A stretch of DNA of 64,000 nt, taken from contig CAZBAV010000008.1 of assembly GCA_964489955.1 (NCBI GenBank), forward strand, positions 1 to 64,000. The letters run 5' to 3'. Below, one piece after another: positions 44,075 through 52,056 of the stretch. Source of the DNA: Leadbetterella sp964489955 (GTDB lineage: Bacteria > Bacteroidota > Bacteroidia > Cytophagales > Spirosomataceae). Numbering within the stretch: position 1 is the first letter of the stretch; every line of letters begins with the position of its first letter. Both the position numbers and the translations under genes were made by a program. Below the pieces are notes generated by a model. The model was not told where the DNA came from, did not search any database, and was given only the letters and a program-made list of their open reading frames with translations.

Positions 44075-46840
44075 TCAATCTCCAAAACCCCAATCAATAC
44101 CTTTTAATGTAGCCGGTACACCTTTCTCTATCCACGGTGCTGCTCGTTTTCCTTTTAGGTAATGGTCAAAGAATTGTAGTTGTCTTCTTTGAATATCTTT
44201 ACGGTTTTGTCTTTGCACCAAATTATGAGCATCGCCATTGTAATTAAGCATCCAAACTGGTTTTTGTAATCTTCTTAGTGCTGTAAACATTTCTATTCCC
44301 TGGTACCAAGGCACCGCTCCGTCTTCATCGTTGTGCATAATTACTACAGGAGTTGTTACTTTCGGGAAGTGGAAAAGCGGAGAGTTTTCTATATAAAGCT
44401 CTGGTTTTTCCCAAAGAGTGGCTCCGATACGGCTTTGTGTACGCTCGTATTGGAACTGACGGTTCATACCCGTTTGCCAGCGAATTCCTCCATAAGCTGA
44501 GGTCATGTTTACCACAGGAGCACCACTCCAGGCTGCATCGTACATATTGGTAGCTGTGATAAGGTGTGCTACTTGGTAACCACCCCAACTCTGTCCCTGG
44601 ATACCCAGTTTTCCTGCCCAAGAATTCTTTTTTAGTTCTGCCATACCAGAGTTAATATACTCTTCAGCAGATTTGCCAGGATAACCGATGTCATAACGAA
44701 TATCTGGTGCAAGCACCACATAGCCATTACTTACAAAGAAGCTAATGTTTAAACGTGAAGGCGTAGGAGCAGGGGCTTGGTAACGGTAAAGTCCATCAGA
44801 AAGTAATTCATAGAAATAGGCTATCACCGGATACGTTTTGCTTGGGTCAAAATCCTCAGGTTTGTAAAGTATACCTTCGGCTGGTTTTCCGCTAGGAGTA
44901 GTCCATTTGAAGTGCTCAGCTGTACCCCAGTTGTAATACTTCTGCTGCGGATTGATGTCAGATACCTTTGTTTCGGCTTTGAAATCTTTGGAGACATATA
45001 AATCCGGAGAGTTTTGGTAGTTCTCTTTTGTATAAATGTAGGTGTTTCCTATTTGGCTTTCTTTGATTTGTGAATAAGCGTTTTCAGCCCAAAGAGCATC
45101 CCCTTTCTTCAAAGCCTGGAAGCCATTTTTCTTACTTACATTATCAAAAGCGGTTAGGATAAGATTTTGGCTTTCATCTATAATAGTGGGTTCCATACGG
45201 TTCTTTTTCTCTTTCCACTCTTGGTAGCGATAGGTTACTTTTTTATCACGACCGTTGGTAAGTTTAGTACTTCCACTTCCATCTAGGTTAAAAGACCAAA
45301 TATCATATCTGTCATACAGGTATACTTTGCCATCTGCCCAGCCTGCTGATCCGTAAGAACCAGGCGTGTCAGGAGAGTCGTTTTCTTCGTCGGCAAAACT
45401 TACTTTTAAGTCCTTGTTTAGATGTACGGCTTTACCAGTGGCAATGTTGTAAGAATTCCAAGAGCCATTTTCTCTGTCGTACCAAAGCACATATTTGCCA
45501 TCGTTGCTCAGGCTGGCGTTTCCACGGAGGTTTTCTTTAACTTTCTTACGTGAACCGTCTTTTGTACTTACTAAGTACAAATCTTGGAAACTTCCAGTTT
45601 GCCATTGGGTTTCTATCCTGCGGCCCACGTCTGTGGTGGCTAGAATATACTCGTTATCCATGTGAAATGTACCTCTGGTGTCAGGTAGGTTTTCATCTGC
45701 CAAGGGCACTACCCATTCTGGAGCAGAAGTATGAACTACTGACAGATAATTTTTGGCCAAATCCCTTCTTAGGTTTACTAATTGCTGAGTTTGTAGGTAG
45801 TCGTCCTGCCAATGCCAAATGTCTAGTTTTGCGTTTTCGAAGTCTACCAACGTGGTGTCTTTTACTCTAGGAATTGGAGCAATACCTAAAAAAAGTTTAT
45901 CTCCGTTTTTGCTAAACTGCAAACGTCCGTCTCCACTTACATACCACTTTTCTGGAATACCCGATGTGGCAATATTTTTGGCTAGGCTTCCTTGGTTTTC
46001 TTGGTGGTAATACACTTTAAAATCCTTCAGAAGTGACTTTTCAGGACTTTTATCAGCAAGGAATGCAAACTGTTTTCCTGCATCGTCAAAAGTAAGTTCT
46101 TTGTAATCGCCTTTTCCTGTTAGTAAAGGGATAAGGGTTTTGGACGCGATGTGGTATTTGAAAACTCCTGCGGTATTACCAAGGCTGTCTTTCTCGTCTG
46201 CTTTCTTAGAAAATACCACGTATTGCCCCCATTTGTCCATTTGGTAACTATCTACGTTAATAAATGTGGTATCTACACCAGAGCCTAGTTTATACACAAT
46301 CAGATTGGTAGTTGGTTTTTTAGATCTTGCTGCTGGAGTTTCTTTTTTGGCTGCCGTATCTTTTTTGGTTGTCGGCTTTTTCTTTTCAGGAACTTCGTCA
46401 TACAGATAAGAAAGGAATTGGCTATTCTCTTCGGGTAGGAAATAAGATTTTACATTGGGGATTTTAATCCATGTTTTCTTCTCAAAATTGTAGATAGCCA
46501 AGGAATCTTTCGGCATTTCATCCCTTTTTTTCTTGTCAATTTTGGCTTGACGTAGATCTTTGTACAGCGGATTTACTGTAGTTACGAAGAAACGTTCATC
46601 AGAAGTGAATCTGGGATTGGACACCCGTGCTAAACTAAAAATAGTTTGGTTTTGGGCTGTTTTTAGAATCAGTTGGTTATCTCCTTCCTGTGGGGAAATT
46701 ACGAAGTAGAACTTGTCTCCTTTTTGGGTAATTCCGGAGTTAGAGATGTTTTTCCAGCCGTCATACACGCTATGATTTAGGGGTGCTTTTTGGGCAAAAG
46801 CCTGTATCCCTATGAATAAGAGTAATAATATCTTCCGCAT
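44075..46840 (-). CDS. S9 family (prolyl oligopeptidase / DPP-like) secreted peptidase
   Basis: A 921-residue exported serine peptidase. ATG 46840 begins the signal peptide MRKILLLLFIGIQAFAQ; the frame is open further upstream but lacks a signal there. The N-terminal two thirds form a beta-propeller with WD/TolB-like repeats (FHMDNEYILATTDVGRRIE, WADGKVYLYDRYDIW). The C-terminal alpha/beta hydrolase has the nucleophile elbow GQSWGGYQVAH, the Asp region HNDEDGAVPWYQG and the His in NGDAHNLVQR. It is longer than the common 700-residue DPP IV type. It probably cleaves peptides in the periplasm or outside. Confidence 0.9.
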   Translation of the reverse strand: MRKILLLLFIGIQAFAQKAPLNHSVYDGWKNISNSGITQKGDKFYFVISPQEGDNQLILKTAQNQTIFSLARVSNPRFTSDERFFVTTVNPLYKDLRQAKIDKKKRDEMPKDSLAIYNFEKKTWIKIPNVKSYFLPEENSQFLSYLYDEVPEKKKPTTKKDTAAKKETPAARSKKPTTNLIVYKLGSGVDTTFINVDSYQMDKWGQYVVFSKKADEKDSLGNTAGVFKYHIASKTLIPLLTGKGDYKELTFDDAGKQFAFLADKSPEKSLLKDFKVYYHQENQGSLAKNIATSGIPEKWYVSGDGRLQFSKNGDKLFLGIAPIPRVKDTTLVDFENAKLDIWHWQDDYLQTQQLVNLRRDLAKNYLSVVHTSAPEWVVPLADENLPDTRGTFHMDNEYILATTDVGRRIETQWQTGSFQDLYLVSTKDGSRKKVKENLRGNASLSNDGKYVLWYDRENGSWNSYNIATGKAVHLNKDLKVSFADEENDSPDTPGSYGSAGWADGKVYLYDRYDIWSFNLDGSGSTKLTNGRDKKVTYRYQEWKEKKNRMEPTIIDESQNLILTAFDNVSKKNGFQALKKGDALWAENAYSQIKESQIGNTYIYTKENYQNSPDLYVSKDFKAETKVSDINPQQKYYNWGTAEHFKWTTPSGKPAEGILYKPEDFDPSKTYPVIAYFYELLSDGLYRYQAPAPTPSRLNISFFVSNGYVVLAPDIRYDIGYPGKSAEEYINSGMAELKKNSWAGKLGIQGQSWGGYQVAHLITATNMYDAAWSGAPVVNMTSAYGGIRWQTGMNRQFQYERTQSRIGATLWEKPELYIENSPLFHFPKVTTPVVIMHNDEDGAVPWYQGIEMFTALRRLQKPVWMLNYNGDAHNLVQRQNRKDIQRRQLQFFDHYLKGKRAAPWIEKGVPATLKGIDWGFGD

Positions 46841-46937
46841 AAAATGAGTTTGGGTTAAAACTCTAAGGTACAAATATTTTAGCGGAACTTCTGTAAAAGG
46901 TAACGAAATGGAGGTTTGTGTAGATTAAAACCGAATT

Positions 46938-47114
46938 GTGGATTTGAGACAACTAATAGAGATTTCATATCCAGATCAAGCGAAATTGGCTTGGAAGGCT
47001 AGAGTTATGTCTGTTTTGTGGTCTTTAATGAGCGATAATGAGATTTGTCTAGTCGAACTTTCAGCTCTCTTCAGAGATAATGCTCAATCTCAAAGTAAAC
47101 TTAGGCTAGACTAG
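46938..47114 (+). pseudogene. Possible transposase N-terminal remnant (58 codons)
   Basis: A frame from GTG 46938 to TAG 47112-47114 reads MDLRQLIEISYPDQAKLAWK, then ARVMSVLWSLMSDNEICLVE and LSALFRDNAQSQSKLRLD. The A-x-S-K-L-R tail and the order of segments recall the N-termini of IS4-like transposases of Bacteroidota, from memory. The frame continues TFLNYF after the stop, which also fits. The rest of any element is missing and no terminal inverted repeats were found. An intact small gene is the alternative. Confidence 0.35.
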
Positions 47115-47125
47115 ACATTTCTTAA

Positions 47126-47608
47126 TTATTTCCCGCTCTTTGTAGTTATTAGTATTGCCGATTCGAATTCGGGAAAGTTGTAAAGAGCTTTAAAGGAGTC
47201 ACCTTTTAGTACAGTCAAAGCCTCAATATCATCGGGAGATACGCTATCTAAGTCAAAACCTTTATCTTTCGTTACTCCATTAAGGACGATAAGTACTTTA
47301 GATAAATCTGCTTTTTTCCGTTTCGAATTGTCTTCTAAAATAATGTTTCCCCGCGTGTTGTCTTTCCTATTGAAGAAAATAATATGACTTGTATTGGGAG
47401 TAATGGCATCTACTTTTAAGATATCGTCTTTTTTTATGTTAGGTAGCGTACCTGTAAACTCTTTTTGGGTGCCGTCCTTAAAAGTTACAACAGCCCTGAG
47501 CTCAGATTGAGTAGCGGCAAGTATAGGGTTTACTTCTTGTTTTTCCATAGCAGAGCGGCAAGAAAATGTGGCAACTGCTAGGGCAATAATGATGTAATAG
47601 CTTTTCAT
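47126..47608 (-). CDS. Lipoprotein with a TonB-plug-like domain
   Basis: A 160-residue exported protein with a lipobox (IALAVATFSCRS, Cys17). After a beta-rich region (RAVVTFKDGTQKEFTG) it ends in a plug-like unit, VLIVLNGVTKDKGFDLDSV, SPDDIEALTVLKGDSFKALY and AILITTKSGK. That resembles the N-terminal plug of SusC/TonB-dependent receptors and the three repeats in the upstream M56 protein. It lies 60 bp downstream of that gene and is probably in the same operon. Confidence 0.72.
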   Translation of the reverse strand: MKSYYIIIALAVATFSCRSAMEKQEVNPILAATQSELRAVVTFKDGTQKEFTGTLPNIKKDDILKVDAITPNTSHIIFFNRKDNTRGNIILEDNSKRKKADLSKVLIVLNGVTKDKGFDLDSVSPDDIEALTVLKGDSFKALYNFPEFESAILITTKSGK

Positions 47609-47668
47609 AATTTGTAATTGTTTAAGGTTAATTCAGCCCATTATTGAAAGAGTGGACTAAATGGAAAT

Positions 47669-49402
47669 TTACTTTTTTGTTGTAATCAATATAACGCCAT
47701 GCTCACCTGCTTTTCCATACAATGCACGGGAGGCTTCGTCTTTTAGAATGGTCATTACTTCAATATCATCATGGTTTAATTCCGTGAGGTCGTCTGCTAC
47801 TGGCACACCATTTAATACTACTAAGGGGCTTTTGCCATTTTCCATTTTAAAACTGCCTCTTAGTTTAAAACTAAGTTTGTTTTGCTCTTTTGAGGGAGTT
47901 TTGCCTAGTTTAGTGTTAGATGATCCTAGTTTTGTGGTAATAAGTACTACACCATTTTCAGCAGCTTTGCCATATATAACTTTGGAAGCGTCATCTTTTA
48001 AAACAGTGATACTTTCTATCTCGTCGGGATTAAGATGTTGCATAGATCCCGCATCAAGTGCTTTTCCATCTACTATGAAAAGTGGGTTCGCGTTGATTGA
48101 ACTGGTTCCTCTTACTATTACTTTGTTTGGCGTTCCTGTCCCATAGCCAATAACTTTTCCCTCTAATTTCTTGTCTTGTAATGGAACAATTACAGACGAA
48201 TTGGAAGCACTCTTTTTAGACGTTACTACCACGGCCCCATTTTTTCCTTTCTCTCCGAACTTTTCTATTGCCGATGACTCTTTGTAAACCTCTAAGGTCT
48301 CAATGGTGTTTGCGTCCAGAGAATTAATGTTTGCGACTTCCTTGTCATCAAGTAGGAAATAGGGAGGTTTTTCTTCTTGGTTTGATAAAAAAAGTGAAGG
48401 TTTGTTGGAGCTTAATGAGCTATCTCCGCTATTGGCACCTTCAGTCTCTGTGTTCAGAATCAACTTTTGGTCTTCTAAAACGGATAATTGTGCATCTGTA
48501 ATCTTATTAGAGGGAACTTCGTTTTTAGGATCCGTTTTTTCTTTTTGGCACGAAAAAGTAATAACACTCCCGAGGCCCAGAATTAATGGGGTAATGAGGA
48601 GGAAAGAAAATAACTTGTATCTCGCTGACTTACGTTTATTCATCATAACTATTCTGTTTTTAAGAGAGTTAAGATTGAAATTGTTGCTTAAGCCAGTAGA
48701 CGGAAGCAGTGTAGCCACATGGAGTAAGCTGTATTGGTACATTTTTTTATCTATCCCGCCCTGTATAAGTTTCTGATCTGTGATATATTCCAGATTTTGT
48801 TTTATGTATAGGTTAAGAAACCAAACCAGTGGATTATACCAAGCCAGTGCTTTACAAAGCTGCCCAAGGATTACATCTATAGTATGGAGTTCTTTTACAT
48901 GTACTTTCTCGTGGCCAATTATTTGATATAGTTGAGCATCGGAATGAGAGTTTTTGTGCAGGTAAATCCACTTCATAAAAGAAAATGGAGCAATGGGGCG
49001 GTTTACATTCTGAAATTCGTCATTACCAAACTTATCCTTTTTTGATGTCCTGTGGATTCTGCCCAATACAAATAGCTCCAAGAATATTTTCAGTAAAAAA
49101 GCTAAACCTACAAGTAGTAAGAAAGTGATGAGGTATGCTCCATAATCCACATTATTTTGTGGGGTAGATACAAAGGTACTTACCGGAAGTACAATATGTA
49201 GGCTACTGTTTTGTAAAGGGGTAACTGCTTGATAATTTTTGGCCAGAGGTACAAAAATGGCTGCAAGCATTCCCGCTAGAAAGTAGGCTCGTACCCAACG
49301 AAAGTGGGTGAGTTTCCTTAAGAAAAGGAAATAGCAGGATACTACCAGCGACAGGATTACATTAAATTCTATTAGAAATACACGAAGGTCAAGCGTTTCC
49401 AT
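47669..49402 (-). CDS. M56/BlaR1-type membrane metallopeptidase with three plug-like repeats
   Basis: A 577-residue antirepressor-type protein. The N-terminal part has four membrane segments (about 8-28, 36-54, 90-113 and 263-283) and the zinc motif HEKVH (His164, Glu165, His168) with a later Glu205 ligand. The usual beta-lactam-sensor domain is not seen. Instead the periplasmic C-terminus carries three plug-like repeats (about 345-396, 440-493 and 526-577), each ending in a GVVLITTK-like strand. Its 3' neighbour carries a fourth. It overlaps the BlaI-like repressor gene by 14 bp, the classic regulatory pair. Confidence 0.87.
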   Translation of the reverse strand: METLDLRVFLIEFNVILSLVVSCYFLFLRKLTHFRWVRAYFLAGMLAAIFVPLAKNYQAVTPLQNSSLHIVLPVSTFVSTPQNNVDYGAYLITFLLLVGLAFLLKIFLELFVLGRIHRTSKKDKFGNDEFQNVNRPIAPFSFMKWIYLHKNSHSDAQLYQIIGHEKVHVKELHTIDVILGQLCKALAWYNPLVWFLNLYIKQNLEYITDQKLIQGGIDKKMYQYSLLHVATLLPSTGLSNNFNLNSLKNRIVMMNKRKSARYKLFSFLLITPLILGLGSVITFSCQKEKTDPKNEVPSNKITDAQLSVLEDQKLILNTETEGANSGDSSLSSNKPSLFLSNQEEKPPYFLLDDKEVANINSLDANTIETLEVYKESSAIEKFGEKGKNGAVVVTSKKSASNSSVIVPLQDKKLEGKVIGYGTGTPNKVIVRGTSSINANPLFIVDGKALDAGSMQHLNPDEIESITVLKDDASKVIYGKAAENGVVLITTKLGSSNTKLGKTPSKEQNKLSFKLRGSFKMENGKSPLVVLNGVPVADDLTELNHDDIEVMTILKDEASRALYGKAGEHGVILITTKK

Positions 49403-49748
49403 CTTCTATAAGTTTAATGATTTCCTTCAATTCATTTTCGTCTAGTTTTCTTTCTTTAGCAAAAAAGCTGACCATTTCTTTGTAAGACTTCCCGAAGTAC
49501 TCGTCTACGAAAGAATTCATGAAAAGGCTTTTGTACTCTTCTTGGGATATTATGGGTACATATTTGTTTGCATTGGCATACCTTTCTGGTTTTACGAAGT
49601 TCTTTTTCTCAAGATTTTTTACAGTGGATGCCAAAGTGGTATAGGGTACAGAGGTTTCTAACTGCTCCAGGATATCTTTTACAAAGCCGCCATTTATTTT
49701 CCAAATGGCTTGCATAGCTTCTTCTTCTTGTGCTGTAAGTTTCTCCAT
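49389..49748 (-). CDS. BlaI/MecI/CopY family transcriptional repressor
   Basis: A 119-residue winged-helix repressor. It begins EKLTAQEEEAMQAIWKINGGFV, has the recognition-helix region PYTTLASTVKNLEKKNFV and ends in a dimerisation domain with FAKERKLDENELKEIIKLI. In such systems the M56 partner cleaves the repressor on stimulation. Two overlapping dyads immediately upstream of the start form a likely operator. What the signal is cannot be told. Confidence 0.92.
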   Translation of the reverse strand: MEKLTAQEEEAMQAIWKINGGFVKDILEQLETSVPYTTLASTVKNLEKKNFVKPERYANANKYVPIISQEEYKSLFMNSFVDEYFGKSYKEMVSFFAKERKLDENELKEIIKLIEDGNA

Positions 49749-49760
49749 AAGTTACTTTTT

Positions 49761-49786
49761 TTTCGTAAATATACGAAAATTTCGTA
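49761..49786 (-). promoter_or_regulatory. Operator of the BlaI-like repressor
   Basis: Three copies of a TTTCGTA half-site occur in alternating orientation: TTTCGTA (49761-49767), TACGAAA (49772-49778) and TTTCGTA (49780-49786). The first pair is a dyad with spacer AATA; the second pair is a 15-base palindrome with one central base. It starts 12 bases from the repressor ATG. Confidence 0.7.
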
Positions 49787-49947
49787 ATTGTGCAAATTGT
49801 AACATTCTTTTTTTGCTAGGAGTATGTATTCAAGGAGATTGGGTAGATGTATCGGCTGTTCGCTGGCTAGAAGATTACACTGTGTGCTAAGTCCTTTTGT
49901 TCGGTTTTTGCTTGATAGAAAGGATATACAGTTTTCATAGATCTGTT

Positions 49948-50523
49948 TTATTCTGCTACAATTCTCCTAAGTTCTTCAATAGTCACATCCATTTCTTTTT
50001 GTTGTTTTTTTTGTATTTTAGGACGGATGTAAAACCAGTTAAATGCTATCCAACTTAGTGTAAAGATGTAAGCCAATACTCCAAATAGAACGGGCATCAT
50101 TTGGGTATACTCAAATAAATAAAGTAAAAAACCAAGTCCGAGAAATATAAAATACCAAGTCATAATACGACTCTGTAAGTACCGTTCCTGCTGTTGGATT
50201 TTTAGGAGTTGGTGTAGGTATTGATGGTTATTTACATTGTCAGGGTTTTTTAGTAAGAGTTTAATGCCTTTCAGGGAATTTACCATAAAAAGACCCATAG
50301 CCAAGAAGAAGAACACCATACCGATTTTGGTGGACATTAACTGTGGCTTTAAAAAGATCCAAATGCAGAATATGAAAATACTGGTAGCCAGAAAAGTAAG
50401 GTTTACCAATACCGTGTTTCTAAACTTTTTTTGTTTAAACTTTTTTGCTTTATGTATTATTTCTGCAGCATTTATGTTTGGCGAAGCCTGCTTCTGCCAA
50501 AGCGATTTTAATTTATCTTCCAT
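49948..50523 (-). CDS. Membrane protein encoded with an ECF-like sigma factor
   Basis: A 191-residue protein with a cytoplasmic N-terminus (EDKLKSLWQKQ) and four hydrophobic segments (about 36-56, 66-83, 118-135 and 140-160). The C-terminal tail is charged (KIQKKQQKEMDVTIEELRRIV). No named family is recognised. It overlaps the sigma gene by 11 bp, so it may act as its anti-sigma factor. The layout fits, but no anti-sigma zinc motif is present, so this remains inference. Confidence 0.68.
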   Translation of the reverse strand: MEDKLKSLWQKQASPNINAAEIIHKAKKFKQKKFRNTVLVNLTFLATSIFIFCIWIFLKPQLMSTKIGMVFFFLAMGLFMVNSLKGIKLLLKNPDNVNNHQYLHQLLKIQQQERYLQSRIMTWYFIFLGLGFLLYLFEYTQMMPVLFGVLAYIFTLSWIAFNWFYIRPKIQKKQQKEMDVTIEELRRIVAE

Positions 50524-50980
50524 GGAATTTCTTGGTCAGTTTTTCTTTAATTCTATGTATTTTTACACGTACATTCCCCTCAGATAAGCCGGTTATTTCA
50601 GCAATTTGGCTCTGTGGAGTTTCTTCCAGTTCAAGGGTTATGATAATTCTTTCTATTTCAGGCAGTGCAGCTATAAAGTCGTAGAGTTTTTGTATTTCGG
50701 GTTCAAAAGTGGCCTCGTCTTCTGTTTCTGATACTTCAGGTAATATAACTTTCTTGTTTTTTTGTATTTGGCGGAGACAAGCATTACTGGCAATGCGGTA
50801 TATCCAGGTCCCTACAGAAGCCTCATTGCGGAAAGAGGGTAAGTTCTCCCAAACAGCCACAAAGATTTCCTGCATAAGGTCTTTGGCGGCCTCCGTATCA
50901 TTAAGATAGCCCATGCAGAGGCGGTAAACCTTATCTTTATATTGATAATACAGGCTTTCGAAATCCACTATTTGAGCCAT
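50513..50980 (-). CDS. ECF-type RNA polymerase sigma-70 factor
   Basis: A 155-residue sigma factor with only regions 2 and 4. Region 2 has FESLYYQYKDKVYRLCMGYL and DLMQEIFVAVWENLPSF with TWIYRIASNACL. Region 4 has LPEIERIIITLELEETPQSQIAEITGLSEGNVRVKIHRIKEKL, read in parts, an HTH that contacts the -35 element. The start overlaps the end of the alpha/beta hydrolase gene by 13 bp. Confidence 0.92.
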   Translation of the reverse strand: MAQIVDFESLYYQYKDKVYRLCMGYLNDTEAAKDLMQEIFVAVWENLPSFRNEASVGTWIYRIASNACLRQIQKNKKVILPEVSETEDEATFEPEIQKLYDFIAALPEIERIIITLELEETPQSQIAEITGLSEGNVRVKIHRIKEKLTKKFHGR

Positions 50981-51900
50981 TGTTTAACCAAATTTAAGAA
51001 CTTTTCTTGTTGGTCTATAAATACTCCATGTGAGCAGTCATCCAAAAGTTGGAAATCAAGCACACTGTTCTTTATAGTTTGGAGTTGTTCTGAGCCAAAA
51101 AGGCCGTCTTCTTTACCGTAAATACCATATAATTTAATGCTTTCTAAGTTCTTTATAGTGTTTCGTATATCTACATTGGTGTATTTTTCATTGTTTAGAA
51201 ACCCCATAGTGGCCTTAAACATGGTTTTGTAGTTGGTTTTTACCAAAAAATCCTGATAAGCCTTCATCTCTGGAGAAGTCATGAAAAGACTCTGGAGTTC
51301 TTTTGCCTTATCCGACAGGTTCTTTGCGGTATATAAACCGTTGTTCATGGCCAGCATAAAGCAGCCCGAACTGTAATAGATAGAAGAGGTGTCTTGCTTG
51401 GTAACAAAATTGTATTGAGCCATGGCAGTACTGTCGTTCTTTGCTTCTATCATGGGTTTGGTTATCTTCAGAATGTTCTTAAAAGATTGTTGCAAAGCAA
51501 CCGGACTTGCCACCAAAACAATGTCTTTTACCTTTTTAGGGTGTTTTTCTGCAAAAAGTGTAGCTACTATACCACCAAAACTGTGGCCAATAAGTGAAGC
51601 TTTGTCCAATTTGTGCTTCTGGTAAATGGATAAGAGGTCTGCAAAAGTTTCATTGTAGGTGAATTTTGCTGAATCGTTTTCTGTGCGACCTTCGCCACGC
51701 CTATCATAAAGTATAACGAAAAAGCCACCGTCTGCTAGTTTCTGGGCAGTGGTAAGTTCAAAGTCCAAGGTGCTGCCTCCCGGGCCGCCGTGTAAAAATA
51801 TAATGGCTTGGTCTTTTTCATTCCCAAAGGTTTTAAGATAGAAATCTTGTGAGAATGCGGAGTTTGATGTAAGCAAGAGTAATAAAAGGAGATGTCTCAT
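50968..51900 (-). CDS. Exported alpha/beta hydrolase (S33 peptidase-like)
   Basis: A 310-residue hydrolase. ATG 51900 begins MRHLLLLLLLTSNSAFSQ, a signal peptide; the frame extends nine codons further upstream without a better signal. The oxyanion segment is FLHGGPGGSTLDFE, as in proline iminopeptidases, and the nucleophile elbow is GHSFGGIVA. The late CSHGVFIDQ holds the catalytic His. Substrate unknown. It is the first gene of a three-gene operon with the sigma factor and the membrane protein. Confidence 0.85.
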   Translation of the reverse strand: MRHLLLLLLLTSNSAFSQDFYLKTFGNEKDQAIIFLHGGPGGSTLDFELTTAQKLADGGFFVILYDRRGEGRTENDSAKFTYNETFADLLSIYQKHKLDKASLIGHSFGGIVATLFAEKHPKKVKDIVLVASPVALQQSFKNILKITKPMIEAKNDSTAMAQYNFVTKQDTSSIYYSSGCFMLAMNNGLYTAKNLSDKAKELQSLFMTSPEMKAYQDFLVKTNYKTMFKATMGFLNNEKYTNVDIRNTIKNLESIKLYGIYGKEDGLFGSEQLQTIKNSVLDFQLLDDCSHGVFIDQQEKFLNLVKQWLK

Positions 51901-52030
51901 TTTTAATGTTTTTGCCTTTAGAGACAAAGTGGGAGTGAAATGTTACAGACTTTTGAAAAAAAATAAACACGTATCAGGAAATTAATAGGCTGTGGTTTAC
52001 TGCTTCGCAAAAAGTAAACTTACATTTTCT

Positions 52031-52038
52031 TATCTTTG
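52031..52038 (+). promoter_or_regulatory. -7 element for pheT
   Basis: TATCTTTG is an exact TAnnTTTG match, 18 bases before the pheT start at 52057. No TTG box lies at the ideal spacing. Confidence 0.4.
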
Positions 52039-52056
52039 TAAAATTTTTGTATTTGA

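Noticed and set aside
47040..47116. Inverted repeats GAGATT/AATCTC and GTCTAGTC/GACTAGAC
   Set aside because: The two pairs cross one another instead of nesting, and lie within the possible transposase remnant. No clear terminator or operator form.
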